DNA of 44,941 bases, taken from NCBI GenBank assembly GCA_036310005.1, contig JAXJSP010000013.1:1-44941 (forward strand), given 5' to 3'. Source of the stretch: JAXJSP01 sp036310005 (GTDB lineage: Bacteria > Bacillota > Clostridia > Oscillospirales > Acutalibacteraceae). Position 1 is the first letter of the stretch; each line of letters begins with the position of its first letter. Positions 1 through 7,821 of this stretch are shown here, piece by piece. A program made the translations under genes and the position numbers. The notes beneath the pieces were generated by a model that saw only the letters and a program-made list of their open reading frames with translations, was not told the origin of the DNA and searched no databases.

Positions 1-119
1 CGCCGAATTTGTTGTGTTGTTCGTCGCCTACGGCTCCTCCCAACACAACTAATTCTTTTAAAATACACTTTCATCTTATTTTTTTGAGAAAAGTGTTACC
101 TATCATTGATTTATCTACA
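1..119. repeat. Left arm of a 119-bp perfect inverted repeat
   Basis: Positions 1-119 are the exact reverse complement of 44801-44919; identity stops at 120 on this side and at 44800 on the other. The arm contains an internal palindrome, GTTGTGTTG at 11-19 and CAACACAAC at 41-49, around a GC-rich loop (CGTCGCC..GGCTCC). It has no meaningful ORF and lies upstream of the tRNA promoter. The left boundary may extend beyond the window. It is best described as a multi-copy structured intergenic repeat; see findings for the assembly interpretation. Confidence 0.9.
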
Positions 120-149
120 TACAAGTATAATTAATATTAAAATAATTTA

Positions 150-177
150 TTGACAAAAGCATTTTTTGTGTTATAAT
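150..177 (+). promoter_or_regulatory. Sigma-A promoter of the tRNA pair
   Basis: A consensus -35 TTGACA (150-155) and -10 TATAAT (172-177) are separated by 16 bp, giving a predicted start near 184. The first tRNA begins 24 bp further on. Both hexamers are perfect, as expected for a stable-RNA promoter. Confidence 0.85.
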
Positions 178-207
178 ATCAATTGCGTGGTAAACTGCAT
201 TCTATTG

Positions 208-284
208 GGGCCATTAGCTCAGTTGGTTAGAGCAACCGGCTCATAACCGGTCGGTCCGGGGTTCGAGTCCCTGATGGCCCACCA
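208..284 (+). tRNA. tRNA with CAU anticodon (elongator Met or Ile2)
   Basis: A full cloverleaf is visible. The acceptor stem is GGGCCAT (208-214) with ATGGCCC (274-280), the anticodon stem is ACCGG/CCGGT around loop CTCATAA with CAT at 242-244, the T arm is normal (GGTTCGAGTCC), and the CCA end is encoded at 282-284. A fully paired acceptor stem and the lack of GGG/CCC anticodon-stem pairs rule out initiator tRNA. CAU may be elongator methionine, or isoleucine if C34 is modified by TilS. I cannot decide between them from sequence alone. Confidence 0.93.
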
Positions 285-290
285 CTCAAT

Positions 291-366
291 AGGGGTATAG
301 CTCAGTTGGTAGAGCAGCGGTCTCCAAAACCGCGTGCCGAGGGTTCAAGTCCTTCTGCCCCTGCCA
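291..366 (+). tRNA. tRNA-Trp (CCA anticodon)
   Basis: The cloverleaf has acceptor AGGGGTA (291-297) paired with TGCCCCT (356-362), anticodon stem GCGGT/ACCGC around CTCCAAA, anticodon CCA at 324-326, discriminator G363 and an encoded CCA at 364-366. It lies six bases after the preceding tRNA and probably shares its transcript. The last 17 bases, plus four A residues, are duplicated at 529-549. Confidence 0.95.
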
Positions 367-370
367 AAAA

Positions 371-404
371 TGCACCTGTCACATTCGTGGCGGGTGCATT
401 TTTT
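371..404 (+). terminator. Intrinsic terminator after tRNA-Trp
   Basis: A 12-bp stem including two G-U pairs (TGCACCTGTCAC 371-382 with GTGGCGGGTGCA 387-398) closes an ATTC loop and is followed by six T residues. It ends the tRNA transcript. Confidence 0.85.
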
Positions 405-549
405 GTTTATAAAAAATGTATTCGAAAATTTGGTACGCGGAGCGTGTCGAGGGGTGTGGGTCTCCGGTGGAGACCTCTGAATGCGATAGCATTCAGAAGC
501 ACTGACCGAGCCGACAGGCGAGACCGAATCCTTCTGCCCCTGCCAAAAA
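371..549 (+). mobile_element. GC-rich hairpin element bounded by a duplicated tRNA-Trp 3' end
   Basis: A 21-bp direct repeat covering the last 17 bases of tRNA-Trp plus AAAA occurs at 350-370 and 529-549, a period of 179 bp. Between them, about 430-528 is much richer in G+C than its flanks and carries two adjacent hairpins: GGTCTCC/GGAGACC (459-465 and 469-475), and TCTGAATGC/GCATTCAGA (476-484 and 489-497) with a GATA loop. The arrangement resembles an att duplication or a structured repeat that carries a tRNA 3' mimic. No integrase is present. Open frames crossing it look incidental. Confidence 0.5.
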
Positions 550-552
550 AGA

Positions 553-591
553 GCGACAGAGCGGATAAACCGTCTGTCGCAGGAGTTTTTT
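553..591 (+). terminator. Second intrinsic terminator
   Basis: GCGACAG (553-559) pairs with CTGTCGC (574-580), with partial inner pairing GCGG/CCGT, and a run of six T residues follows at 586-591. It directly follows the duplicated tRNA tail, as the first terminator follows the real tRNA. Confidence 0.7.
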
Positions 592-594
592 CTT

Positions 595-1110
595 AATAAA
601 TCAGAGTTACTGCACATATATGAAACTACCCTTAAACACCAAACAGAGGATACGGAAGCCTTAAATACCATTATAAAGCCACTGTGCTATATGCTGAGTT
701 TACTGCAAATATTGCTCGCGGACATTCCCGAAACAGAAACAAAAAATGTGGTGTTTAATTCGCTGTTAGCTTATGTACAGCATAACTTTATGAATGACAT
801 TACCATTTGGGATATCGCACATGCCTGCGTTTGCTCGGAATCTACCGTGAGTCATCTCTTTCGGCAGTATATGGGCAAGTCGGTTAAAAAATATATTGCC
901 GAGCTTCGCATCAGTCAGGCAAAGAAGCTGTTAAGCACCAGCGATTTACCTATAGGCACAGTGGCGCAGATGTGCGGCTTTTCAAATATCGGCTATTTCC
1001 CGACAGCCTTCAAAAAAGCCGTCGGTGTAAGTCCTACAGAATATCGCACTCAAACGAACGGTCGGCGACTTGATACAGGCGGCAGTACCAAATTATCAAT
1101 TATTAATTAA
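595..1110 (+). pseudogene. 5'-truncated AraC-family regulator
   Basis: The frame downstream of the ATG at 691 encodes the two-helix-turn-helix DNA-binding domain of AraC/XylS regulators, with recognisable segments TIWDIAHACVCSESTVSHLF and GFSNIGYFPTAFKKAVGVSP. The same frame is open and protein-like upstream of 691 back to about 595 (..LLHIYETTLKHQTEDTEAL..), which looks like the domain linker, but has no start codon or ribosome binding site. It runs straight into the terminator and tRNA-tail element. The effector-binding N-terminal half is therefore missing. A short stand-alone DNA-binding protein starting at 691 is possible but unlikely. Confidence 0.7.
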
Positions 1111-1134
1111 GCAAGCCGTGTTTCTCCCCGGTAG

Positions 1135-1245
1135 TCGGTTGCCGATAATCTGTATAAACCGGAAAGAAATGTGGTCGTAAAACCAAACGATATTATCTCC
1201 GTTATTGAAATCGTACCACAGTTAGAACCGCTGTTTAATGTATAA
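1135..1245 (+). pseudogene. C-terminal remnant of an unrecognised gene
   Basis: After an in-frame stop at 1132-1134 there is a short open frame of about 36 codons with protein-like composition (NLYKPERNVVVKPNDIISVI..), ending at the TAA at 1243-1245. It has no start codon or ribosome binding site. Its last 11 bp overlap the 3' end of the convergent dehydrogenase gene. I do not recognise the family. With the truncated AraC gene it marks 595-1245 as a zone of gene decay. Confidence 0.35.
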
Positions 1246-2254
1246 GTCTATTATCATTGTTGTCATAAATCTGACAGACTATGTTTTGAATTTTCAGCGC
1301 CTCTCTGCCCGAAATTTCCAATTCCTCAACTCCCATAACAGAGCGGTAGAATTGCCTTATTTGGGCGGCGTGCTGAGTACCCCAGTAGTCCTTGCCGCCC
1401 GAATACGATACTATTTTCTGCGGCATATTATTAACTGTTTCAACTCTTCCGTCGTTATATTCAATAACCGCCTTGTTATACGAGAAGTTGGCTTTTCCGT
1501 TTTCACACAAAAGACGTATTTCAATAGGCTCATCGATATAATAGTTATTCATAGCATAAAAGGAAAGCAGAGCACCGTTTTTGTATTTTATTAACCCTTC
1601 GGCGGAATCCTCCACAATCATACATTTACGATTTCTGTTATGCAGAGAGGACTGTATTTCAACAGGCTCGTTGTCGATAATCCAGTTTGCGAGATCGAGG
1701 GAATGAATCGCCTGATCTATTACAACTCCGCCGCCCTCCTTATCCCAGGTTCCTTTCCAATCAGATCCGTCATAATAATTATCGGGTCTGTACCAGGTGA
1801 GGGTGGTTCTGCCGCATTTCACAGCACCGAGACTTCCGTCACAAACCCGCTGTTTTACAAGCATTGACGGAGTATTATATCTGCACTGAAATATCACGCC
1901 GTATTTCACACCGTAATGCTCGGCGGCTTCTACCGCCTGCAGGGCGTCCTCATACTTAATGCTCATAGGTTTTTCGCTTATAACGTTTATTCCCGCCTTA
2001 AATGCGTCTATCGCAACGGGAACGTGCAAATAATGCGGCAGGCATAAATGCACCGCGTCAAGCCCTTCGCACTCAAACATCTGCTTATAATCGGTATAAG
2101 CCTTAACACCGTATTTTTCGGCAGTCTGCTCTGCTCTGCCAAGCTTTATATCGCAAACTGCAACAAGCTCGGATTCTTCAAGTGCGACAATAGCCTCCAA
2201 ATGCCTTATAGAAATATTGCCGCAACCGATAACTGCAACCTTTAACTTATCCAT
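1235..2254 (-). CDS. Gfo/Idh/MocA-family NAD(P)-dependent sugar dehydrogenase (first copy)
   Basis: The 339-residue protein has the family's two-domain layout: an N-terminal Rossmann fold with the dinucleotide motif GCGNIS (about 10-15), the conserved EKP in SEKPMS (about 94-99), and a C-terminal sheet domain with the GGGVVIDQAIHSLD motif whose His is the usual catalytic base. Relatives oxidise or reduce hydroxyls on inositols, hexoses and glycosides in the cytoplasm; the substrate cannot be read from sequence. It is the last gene of a three-gene operon. The ATG follows GAGGAAA, and that binding site begins at the preceding gene's stop codon. Confidence 0.88.
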   Translation of the reverse strand: MDKLKVAVIGCGNISIRHLEAIVALEESELVAVCDIKLGRAEQTAEKYGVKAYTDYKQMFECEGLDAVHLCLPHYLHVPVAIDAFKAGINVISEKPMSIKYEDALQAVEAAEHYGVKYGVIFQCRYNTPSMLVKQRVCDGSLGAVKCGRTTLTWYRPDNYYDGSDWKGTWDKEGGGVVIDQAIHSLDLANWIIDNEPVEIQSSLHNRNRKCMIVEDSAEGLIKYKNGALLSFYAMNNYYIDEPIEIRLLCENGKANFSYNKAVIEYNDGRVETVNNMPQKIVSYSGGKDYWGTQHAAQIRQFYRSVMGVEELEISGREALKIQNIVCQIYDNNDNRLIH

Positions 2255-2263
2255 AGGATTTCC

Positions 2264-3211
2264 TCACAGATTATTAAGAATATCGATAACAATTTCAAGC
2301 TCGTCAGGTTTCACTCTATCGGGACAGGTGTTATTAATAACACAGTCGGTGAAGTAGTTTATTTCGTTAGCGTAAGCGTCGCTTGCGGGCAAGCCTATAT
2401 CGCCTGTATCAAGCTCGGAACCGTTTGATATAGGACACCATATTTTACCGTCAGCCTCATAAATTTTCATTTCACCTTTTTCCCAAGCCACAACAGCCCT
2501 TTCAAACTGGAAACGGAAATCTGCCGCAAACGGATAGGGCGCATCATACCACGAAGCCTCGGTTGTTAAAAAGAAATCATCATATTCGTAAACCGCGTTA
2601 ATATAATCCTGTTCAGGTCTTTTTGCCCTGAAATCGGTAACCCTATTCGGCTTTCCGAAGACATAAACTATAAAATCGGAATCGTGAATATGCAGGTCAA
2701 ACGGCACTAATCCGCTGCGGTTTTCGTCCATCATCCAACCGTCCCAGCTCCATTTAGGTCTAAGACCTAAGCGTCTCATAGAGCCTGACAAAAGCTTACC
2801 GTAGGTTCCCTTATCATATATATCCTTTACTATTTCATACTCGGGCCAGAAACGGAGAACCTGCGCTATCATAAATTTAACATTGTTTTTCTCGGCACAT
2901 TCGTAAACACGCTTTACATCTTCTTTTTTAAGCGATACGGGCTTTTCACAGATAACGTTTATGCCCTTTTCCATTGCCTTAACGGAAAAATCAGCGTGAA
3001 GATATGTAGGAAGGCAAATGTCAAGAATATCTATCTCTTCCTTTTCGAGCATCTCATCAAAATCGGTATAATGGCGCTTATTGGGATATTTCTCCATCTG
3101 TTTGGGTCGGATATCACAGAGAGCCACAAGCTCTGCGTCTTCCCTTTTTTCCCAAGCGGGAATATGCGCACCGCTTATACCGCCTACACCTACAAGAGCT
3201 ACTTTCAACAT
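2264..3211 (-). CDS. Gfo/Idh/MocA-family NAD(P)-dependent sugar dehydrogenase (second copy)
   Basis: A 315-residue protein with the N-terminal dinucleotide motif GVGGISGAH, the CEKPVS motif and a DLHIHDSD segment aligning with the family's catalytic His/Asp region. The GGG preceding that segment in most members is replaced by SGLVP. I chose the ATG at 3211 because GGAGG lies 8 bp upstream; an upstream in-frame ATG at 3235 would overlap the previous gene. It is only distantly similar to the adjacent copy (1235-2254), so the pair probably acts on different substrates or in opposite directions rather than being a recent duplication. Confidence 0.88.
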   Translation of the reverse strand: MLKVALVGVGGISGAHIPAWEKREDAELVALCDIRPKQMEKYPNKRHYTDFDEMLEKEEIDILDICLPTYLHADFSVKAMEKGINVICEKPVSLKKEDVKRVYECAEKNNVKFMIAQVLRFWPEYEIVKDIYDKGTYGKLLSGSMRRLGLRPKWSWDGWMMDENRSGLVPFDLHIHDSDFIVYVFGKPNRVTDFRAKRPEQDYINAVYEYDDFFLTTEASWYDAPYPFAADFRFQFERAVVAWEKGEMKIYEADGKIWCPISNGSELDTGDIGLPASDAYANEINYFTDCVINNTCPDRVKPDELEIVIDILNNL

Positions 3212-3215
3212 AATT

Positions 3216-4052
3216 TTAACCTCCGTATACCTCATCTATAATGTTTTGTAAATACTTCTTAGATTCTCTTATATCTTTGATTTGCTGCTCACCGAAAATT
3301 TCACGTTCGATTGTAACATAAGAATCGTAACCCAACTCGTGTAATTTTTTAAACAGAGCCTTAAAATCAACCTTTCCTTTACCTATCTGTACCTCCCGAC
3401 CGAGATCATGACCGTTTGTAGGATAATTACCGTCCTTTGCGTGAAGATTCATAACATATTTTCCGAAAACATCAAGTGCGTCAACCGGGTTTGCCTTTCC
3501 GTAAAGAATCAGATTGGCAGTATCAAGATTTACACCCAAATTGTCACAGCCAACCTTTTCAAAGCAACGAAGCATTGTAACAGGAGTTTCCTGTCCCGTT
3601 TCAAACAAAAGATATTGACCGTTTTTCTTTAAATGCTCCGCAACCTGACGAACTGCAACACAAAAAGGCGCAAACTGAGGATCGTTAGGGTTTTCGGGTA
3701 TAAAGCCCATATGGGTAACAACATTTTTAACACCTAACTTGTGAGCAAAATCCGCCCCGTCGCAAAGGTTTTTAATTCTCAAGGTACGGTATTCGGGCGG
3801 AACCAAACCGAGAGTCAGCTGACCGTCGTAAAAATTCCATACACAGGGCCCTTCCCAACCGCACCAGAAAGCAGAAATCGTTATACCGTTTTCTTCAGTT
3901 AAATTTTTGAGAATTTCTAAATTTTCATCGTTCCACAGCTCAGGCTTCCAAGAAATCAACTGGCAGTTATCAAAGTCCTCTGATTTAAGATCTTTGAATT
4001 TTTTTGACATTTCGTCAATCTCATCAAAATTAACACAAACACCAATTTGCAT
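3216..4052 (-). CDS. Sugar phosphate isomerase/epimerase-like TIM-barrel enzyme
   Basis: A 278-residue protein of the xylose-isomerase-like TIM-barrel (AP endonuclease 2) superfamily. The four expected divalent-metal ligands sit in conserved contexts: Glu in LLFETGQE, Asp in NLDTAN, His in NLHAKDG and Glu in TIERE. Family members include inosose dehydratase IolE, inosose isomerase IolI and the 3-keto-glycoside epimerase YcjR, and I cannot separate these by eye. It is the first gene of the operon with two Gfo/Idh/MocA dehydrogenases, which supports an oxidation-isomerisation-reduction route on a sugar or cyclitol. The ATG follows GAGGTG. No signal peptide is seen. Confidence 0.85.
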   Translation of the reverse strand: MQIGVCVNFDEIDEMSKKFKDLKSEDFDNCQLISWKPELWNDENLEILKNLTEENGITISAFWCGWEGPCVWNFYDGQLTLGLVPPEYRTLRIKNLCDGADFAHKLGVKNVVTHMGFIPENPNDPQFAPFCVAVRQVAEHLKKNGQYLLFETGQETPVTMLRCFEKVGCDNLGVNLDTANLILYGKANPVDALDVFGKYVMNLHAKDGNYPTNGHDLGREVQIGKGKVDFKALFKKLHELGYDSYVTIEREIFGEQQIKDIRESKKYLQNIIDEVYGG

Positions 4053-4096
4053 AAATTTAACACCTCATATTGATTTTTATTTATTCATATGATAAC

Positions 4097-4152
4097 ATTA
4101 GTGTATAAATTAGTGTGTAATTATTTTGACCATTACATATATTATTTTGACC
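4097..4152. promoter_or_regulatory. Direct-repeat operator between the AraC gene and the sugar operon
   Basis: Two identical 12-bp repeats, ATTATTTTGACC, at 4120-4131 and 4141-4152 are exactly 21 bp apart, which puts them on the same DNA face and matches the classical spacing of AraC half-sites. Just upstream is a 12-bp near-perfect tandem pair, ATTAGTGTATAA (4097-4108) and ATTAGTGTGTAA (4109-4120). The second 12-mer ends two bases before the AraC ribosome binding site, so binding there would also be autoregulatory. I see no convincing -35/-10 pair on either strand, which fits an activator-dependent promoter. Confidence 0.6.
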
Positions 4153-4165
4153 TGGAGATGTCTGT

Positions 4166-5026
4166 ATGAAAATTGATGGAAAGAAAGAACTTATTCCTGT
4201 TCTTTATGGCGACAGCGCAGTTAAAATACTACATTTCAGTATACCCGGAAACAATAGCCTGTGCTTTAACGCTCACTGGCATGAAAGGATGGAATTGTCT
4301 TTTGTTCATTCCGGCAGTATGAGATTAACATTAGGAAACGAGGAATATGTTATACCTTGCGGCTCATTAGGAATAATACCGCCCGAAAAAACTCATGCCG
4401 CTTTTTCAGGAGATAACGGCGTTGAATATTATACTATAATGTTCGATATTACATCCTTTTATAATTCAAGCTTTGCTACCGAAAAGCATCTGAAGCCCAT
4501 TGTAAATCTGCGAAATGATTTTATTCCGATGACAAATGACGCAGAAATTATTAACACCGTAGCTTCAATTATTAAAGAACAACTTAACGGTGACGAATAT
4601 TCTTCTCTGATAGTAATAGGAGAAATATACATATTATTAGGTTTGTTATACCGAAAATGCTTGTCCTTTCAAACACCTTTGGAACGCCAAAGCGAAAATT
4701 TCACAATAATATTTGATTATATTGCCAATAATTACTGCGACAAAATTTCTTCCGCGGAATTAAGCGCAAAATTCGGATACAGTGAAGCTTACTTCTGTCG
4801 CCGTTTCAAAGCAATAACCGGTCTTACTCCTATGAAATATATAAATATTTTACGGCTTGAAAAAGCAAAAAGCCTATTAAAGAACGGTAACACAAAAATA
4901 GCCGTTGTATCCGCAAAATGCGGCTTCAATAGCGTAAGCTATTTTTCAAAGCTTTATAAAAAGCATTTCGGCATAACCCCTAAGGACTACTGTGTTTCTA
5001 ATAATTCTAATCGAGTAGGAAACTGA
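4166..5026 (+). CDS. AraC-family transcriptional regulator with cupin sensor domain
   Basis: A 286-residue protein. About 1-150 is a cupin-type sensor (HWHERMELSFVHSG, then the PPEKTHA turn), and about 185-280 holds the two helix-turn-helix motifs, with FGYSEAYFCRRFKAITGLTP and CGFNSVSYFSKLYKKHFGITP as hallmark segments. It is divergent from the three-gene sugar operon and is the likely local activator, responding to a sugar-like ligand. The ATG follows GGAGATG at suitable spacing. The gene is complete, unlike the AraC fragment at 595-1110, which is not a close copy. Confidence 0.9.
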   Translation: MKIDGKKELIPVLYGDSAVKILHFSIPGNNSLCFNAHWHERMELSFVHSGSMRLTLGNEEYVIPCGSLGIIPPEKTHAAFSGDNGVEYYTIMFDITSFYNSSFATEKHLKPIVNLRNDFIPMTNDAEIINTVASIIKEQLNGDEYSSLIVIGEIYILLGLLYRKCLSFQTPLERQSENFTIIFDYIANNYCDKISSAELSAKFGYSEAYFCRRFKAITGLTPMKYINILRLEKAKSLLKNGNTKIAVVSAKCGFNSVSYFSKLYKKHFGITPKDYCVSNNSNRVGN

Positions 5027-5029
5027 CCG

Positions 5030-5092
5030 TTACGTATCAACCGATCTCTCACACCATCGTGCGTACCGTTCGGCACACAGTTTAAACGCGAA
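5030..5092 (-). other. Possible remnant of a group II intron structural region
   Basis: Read on the minus strand, this stretch contains GCCGAACGGTACGCAC followed by a GGTGTGAGAG-like segment. It forms a small hairpin (GTGC/GCAC) and recalls a conserved structural stretch of clostridial group II introns. The resemblance is from memory and short. No reverse transcriptase or complete domain V is visible. It lies between the AraC stop codon and its terminator. Confidence 0.25.
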
Positions 5093-5109
5093 AGAAAAAA
5101 CTGCAAATT

Positions 5110-5146
5110 AAAGAGTCATTTTCAATTTTAAAATGACTCTTTTTCT
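5110..5146. terminator. Bidirectional intrinsic terminator
   Basis: A perfect 13-bp stem, AAAGAGTCATTTT (5110-5122) with AAAATGACTCTTT (5130-5142), has a 7-base loop and T-rich flanks on both strands. It can stop the AraC transcript on the plus strand and the mrp-like transcript on the minus strand. Confidence 0.9.
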
Positions 5147-5224
5147 ATTGTTTCCCTTATAACTAAAATATTATACCTTTTAAGGATGCGTCAATATTGC
5201 TTCTTTGGGAATTAAAATCAATCA

Positions 5225-6049
<825 letters not shown>

Positions 6050-6068
6050 AATTTCAGACCTTCAATTT

Positions 6069-6767
6069 TTATTTAAATATTGATTTATAATTACTTATTC
6101 CGGCAATAGATACATAATCGTTATCACAGACAATTAAGTGGTCGATTACATTTACTCCTACCGTTTTAAAATAACGGACCAATGTATCGGTTGTAGCAAT
6201 ATCTTTGCTTGACGGTTTTAAATTACCGCTTGGGTGATTATGTGATAAAACTATATTTGTCCACTTTTTACCCAAAACTTTTGCAACTGCGACACCTAAA
6301 TCAACATCGGTCGAACCGGCCGTTCCTTCTGTTATAAACATAAAGCCTTTAATTTTATTATTAGAATCTATCCCCAAAATACCAAAACGTTCAACATCTA
6401 AATACATATATTTTTTCATAATGTAATTTGCTACATCATCAATATGTGAAACGGTTTTTCCGGGAGCCATTCTTTCGTTAGCATATATTTTTGCTAAATC
6501 TCTTGTTAGTTTAATTAAAGATGCAACATGGTATGAAATGCCTTTTACTGTGCAAAGGTCTTCAATGTCCGCATCCATAATACCGCTGATTGAACCGAAT
6601 TTATTCATTAAAACATGGGCAATCTCATTAGTATCTTTTTGCGGCAAGCCATAAAACAGCAACATTTCAATTATTTTATGGTCTTCAAAAGCATCAATAC
6701 CATTATTTATATAATTATTCTTTACACGTTGTCGATGATTTTTATGTAAGTTTTCTTTTTCATTCAT
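6069..6767 (-). CDS. radC: RadC-family JAB/MPN domain protein
   Basis: A 232-residue protein with an N-terminal helix-hairpin-helix-like UPF0758 region (about 1-90) and a C-terminal JAB1/MPN metalloprotease-like domain. The metal-site signature is intact: HNHPSG followed by SSKD (His-x-His, Ser, Asp). The name comes from an old DNA-repair phenotype, but the molecular function in bacteria is unsettled. It is the first gene of a pair with the Mrp-like ATPase and divergent from the pseudouridine synthase. AAGGATTT is its ribosome binding site. Confidence 0.92.
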   Translation of the reverse strand: MNEKENLHKNHRQRVKNNYINNGIDAFEDHKIIEMLLFYGLPQKDTNEIAHVLMNKFGSISGIMDADIEDLCTVKGISYHVASLIKLTRDLAKIYANERMAPGKTVSHIDDVANYIMKKYMYLDVERFGILGIDSNNKIKGFMFITEGTAGSTDVDLGVAVAKVLGKKWTNIVLSHNHPSGNLKPSSKDIATTDTLVRYFKTVGVNVIDHLIVCDNDYVSIAGISNYKSIFK

Positions 6768-6790
6768 AGTTACAAATCCTTAAAAAATAT

Positions 6791-6819
6791 TTGCTTTATT
6801 CATAATAATATTATATATT
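6791..6819 (+). promoter_or_regulatory. Probable promoter of the RluA-type gene
   Basis: TTGCTT (6791-6796) and TATATT (6814-6819) are separated by exactly 17 bp, 37 bp ahead of the ATG at 6857. The A/T-rich surroundings make chance matches easy, so this is moderate evidence. Confidence 0.45.
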
Positions 6820-6856
6820 AAATTAAGAAAAAAAGAAAGTAAATTTGGAGAATTTA

Positions 6857-7819
6857 ATGAAAGAAGTAATAATTTCACAAAATGATGCTAATCAAAGATT
6901 AGACAAATTTATCATTAAAACTTATAAAGAATTCCCGCAGTCATTAATATACAAATATATCAGACTAAAAAGAATAAAAGTTAATGATAAGCGTACAACC
7001 GTATCATACAAACTAAAAGTCGGGGATAATCTGAAATTATATGTTAACGACGAATTATTAGTTGAATCTGCTGCAAAATATGATTTTATGTATGCATCGG
7101 ATAAAATTAATATTGTGTACGAAGATGAAAACATATTATTAATAGACAAACCTCAAGGTTTAATAGTCCATCCCGATGATAAGGAGTACAATGACACATT
7201 AATTACAAGAATACAAAAGTATTTATACATCAAAGGAGAATACAATCCCGAAATCGAAAACAGTTTCTCTCCTGCTCTTGCAAACAGAATTGACAGGAAC
7301 ACGGGAGGAATAGTCATAGCAGCAAAAAATGCTCAAGCGCTCAGAATTCTTAATGAAAAAATCAAATTAAGAGAAATAAGTAAATATTACTTATGCGTTG
7401 TTCACGGTAAAATGGAACAAAAAGAAGATACACTTACTGCATATTTAGAAAAAAACAGTGATAAAAACAAGGTTTACATCAACAATAAATCTAATGATAA
7501 AAACAAGATAATCAAAACTAAATACAGAGTTATCGGATATAAAAACGATCTGTCACTGCTTGAAATTGAACTGTTTACCGGCAGAACGCATCAAATAAGA
7601 GCACATTTGGCATCAATCGGCCACCCGTTGTTAGGCGACGGAAAATACGGAAAACTGCAAAATGACAAAAGGCTCGGTTTCAAGCATCAAGCGTTATATT
7701 CATATAAACTCTGTTTTGATTTTAAAACAGAGTCAGGGATACTGTCTTATTTAAAAGATAAGCAATTCAGAGTTGAACAAGTATGGTTTGCTAAACAGTT
7801 ATTCAATATTAATATGTAA
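6857..7819 (+). CDS. RluA-family 23S rRNA or tRNA pseudouridine synthase
   Basis: A 320-residue RluA/RluC/RluD-type enzyme that isomerises uridine to pseudouridine in RNA. An S4-like RNA-binding domain (about 1-70, DANQRLDKFI) precedes the catalytic domain. The catalytic Asp lies in NRIDRNTGGIVI, where most relatives have HRLDRxTSG, so the leading His is replaced by Asn; the Asp itself is kept. The conserved TGRTHQIRAHL segment is present near 250. I chose the ATG at 6857 over an in-frame TTG at 6845 because TTTGGAG sits 6 bp upstream of it. RluC- or RluD-like specificity cannot be assigned by eye. Confidence 0.92.
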   Translation: MKEVIISQNDANQRLDKFIIKTYKEFPQSLIYKYIRLKRIKVNDKRTTVSYKLKVGDNLKLYVNDELLVESAAKYDFMYASDKINIVYEDENILLIDKPQGLIVHPDDKEYNDTLITRIQKYLYIKGEYNPEIENSFSPALANRIDRNTGGIVIAAKNAQALRILNEKIKLREISKYYLCVVHGKMEQKEDTLTAYLEKNSDKNKVYINNKSNDKNKIIKTKYRVIGYKNDLSLLEIELFTGRTHQIRAHLASIGHPLLGDGKYGKLQNDKRLGFKHQALYSYKLCFDFKTESGILSYLKDKQFRVEQVWFAKQLFNINM

Positions 7820-7821
7820 AA

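Noticed and set aside
306..596. Open frames on both strands across tRNA-Trp and the hairpin element (306-596 plus, 345-671 minus)
   Set aside because: They cross a tRNA gene and two terminators, have no ribosome binding site and are low-information Arg- or Ser-rich translations. The openness follows from the GC-rich repeat.
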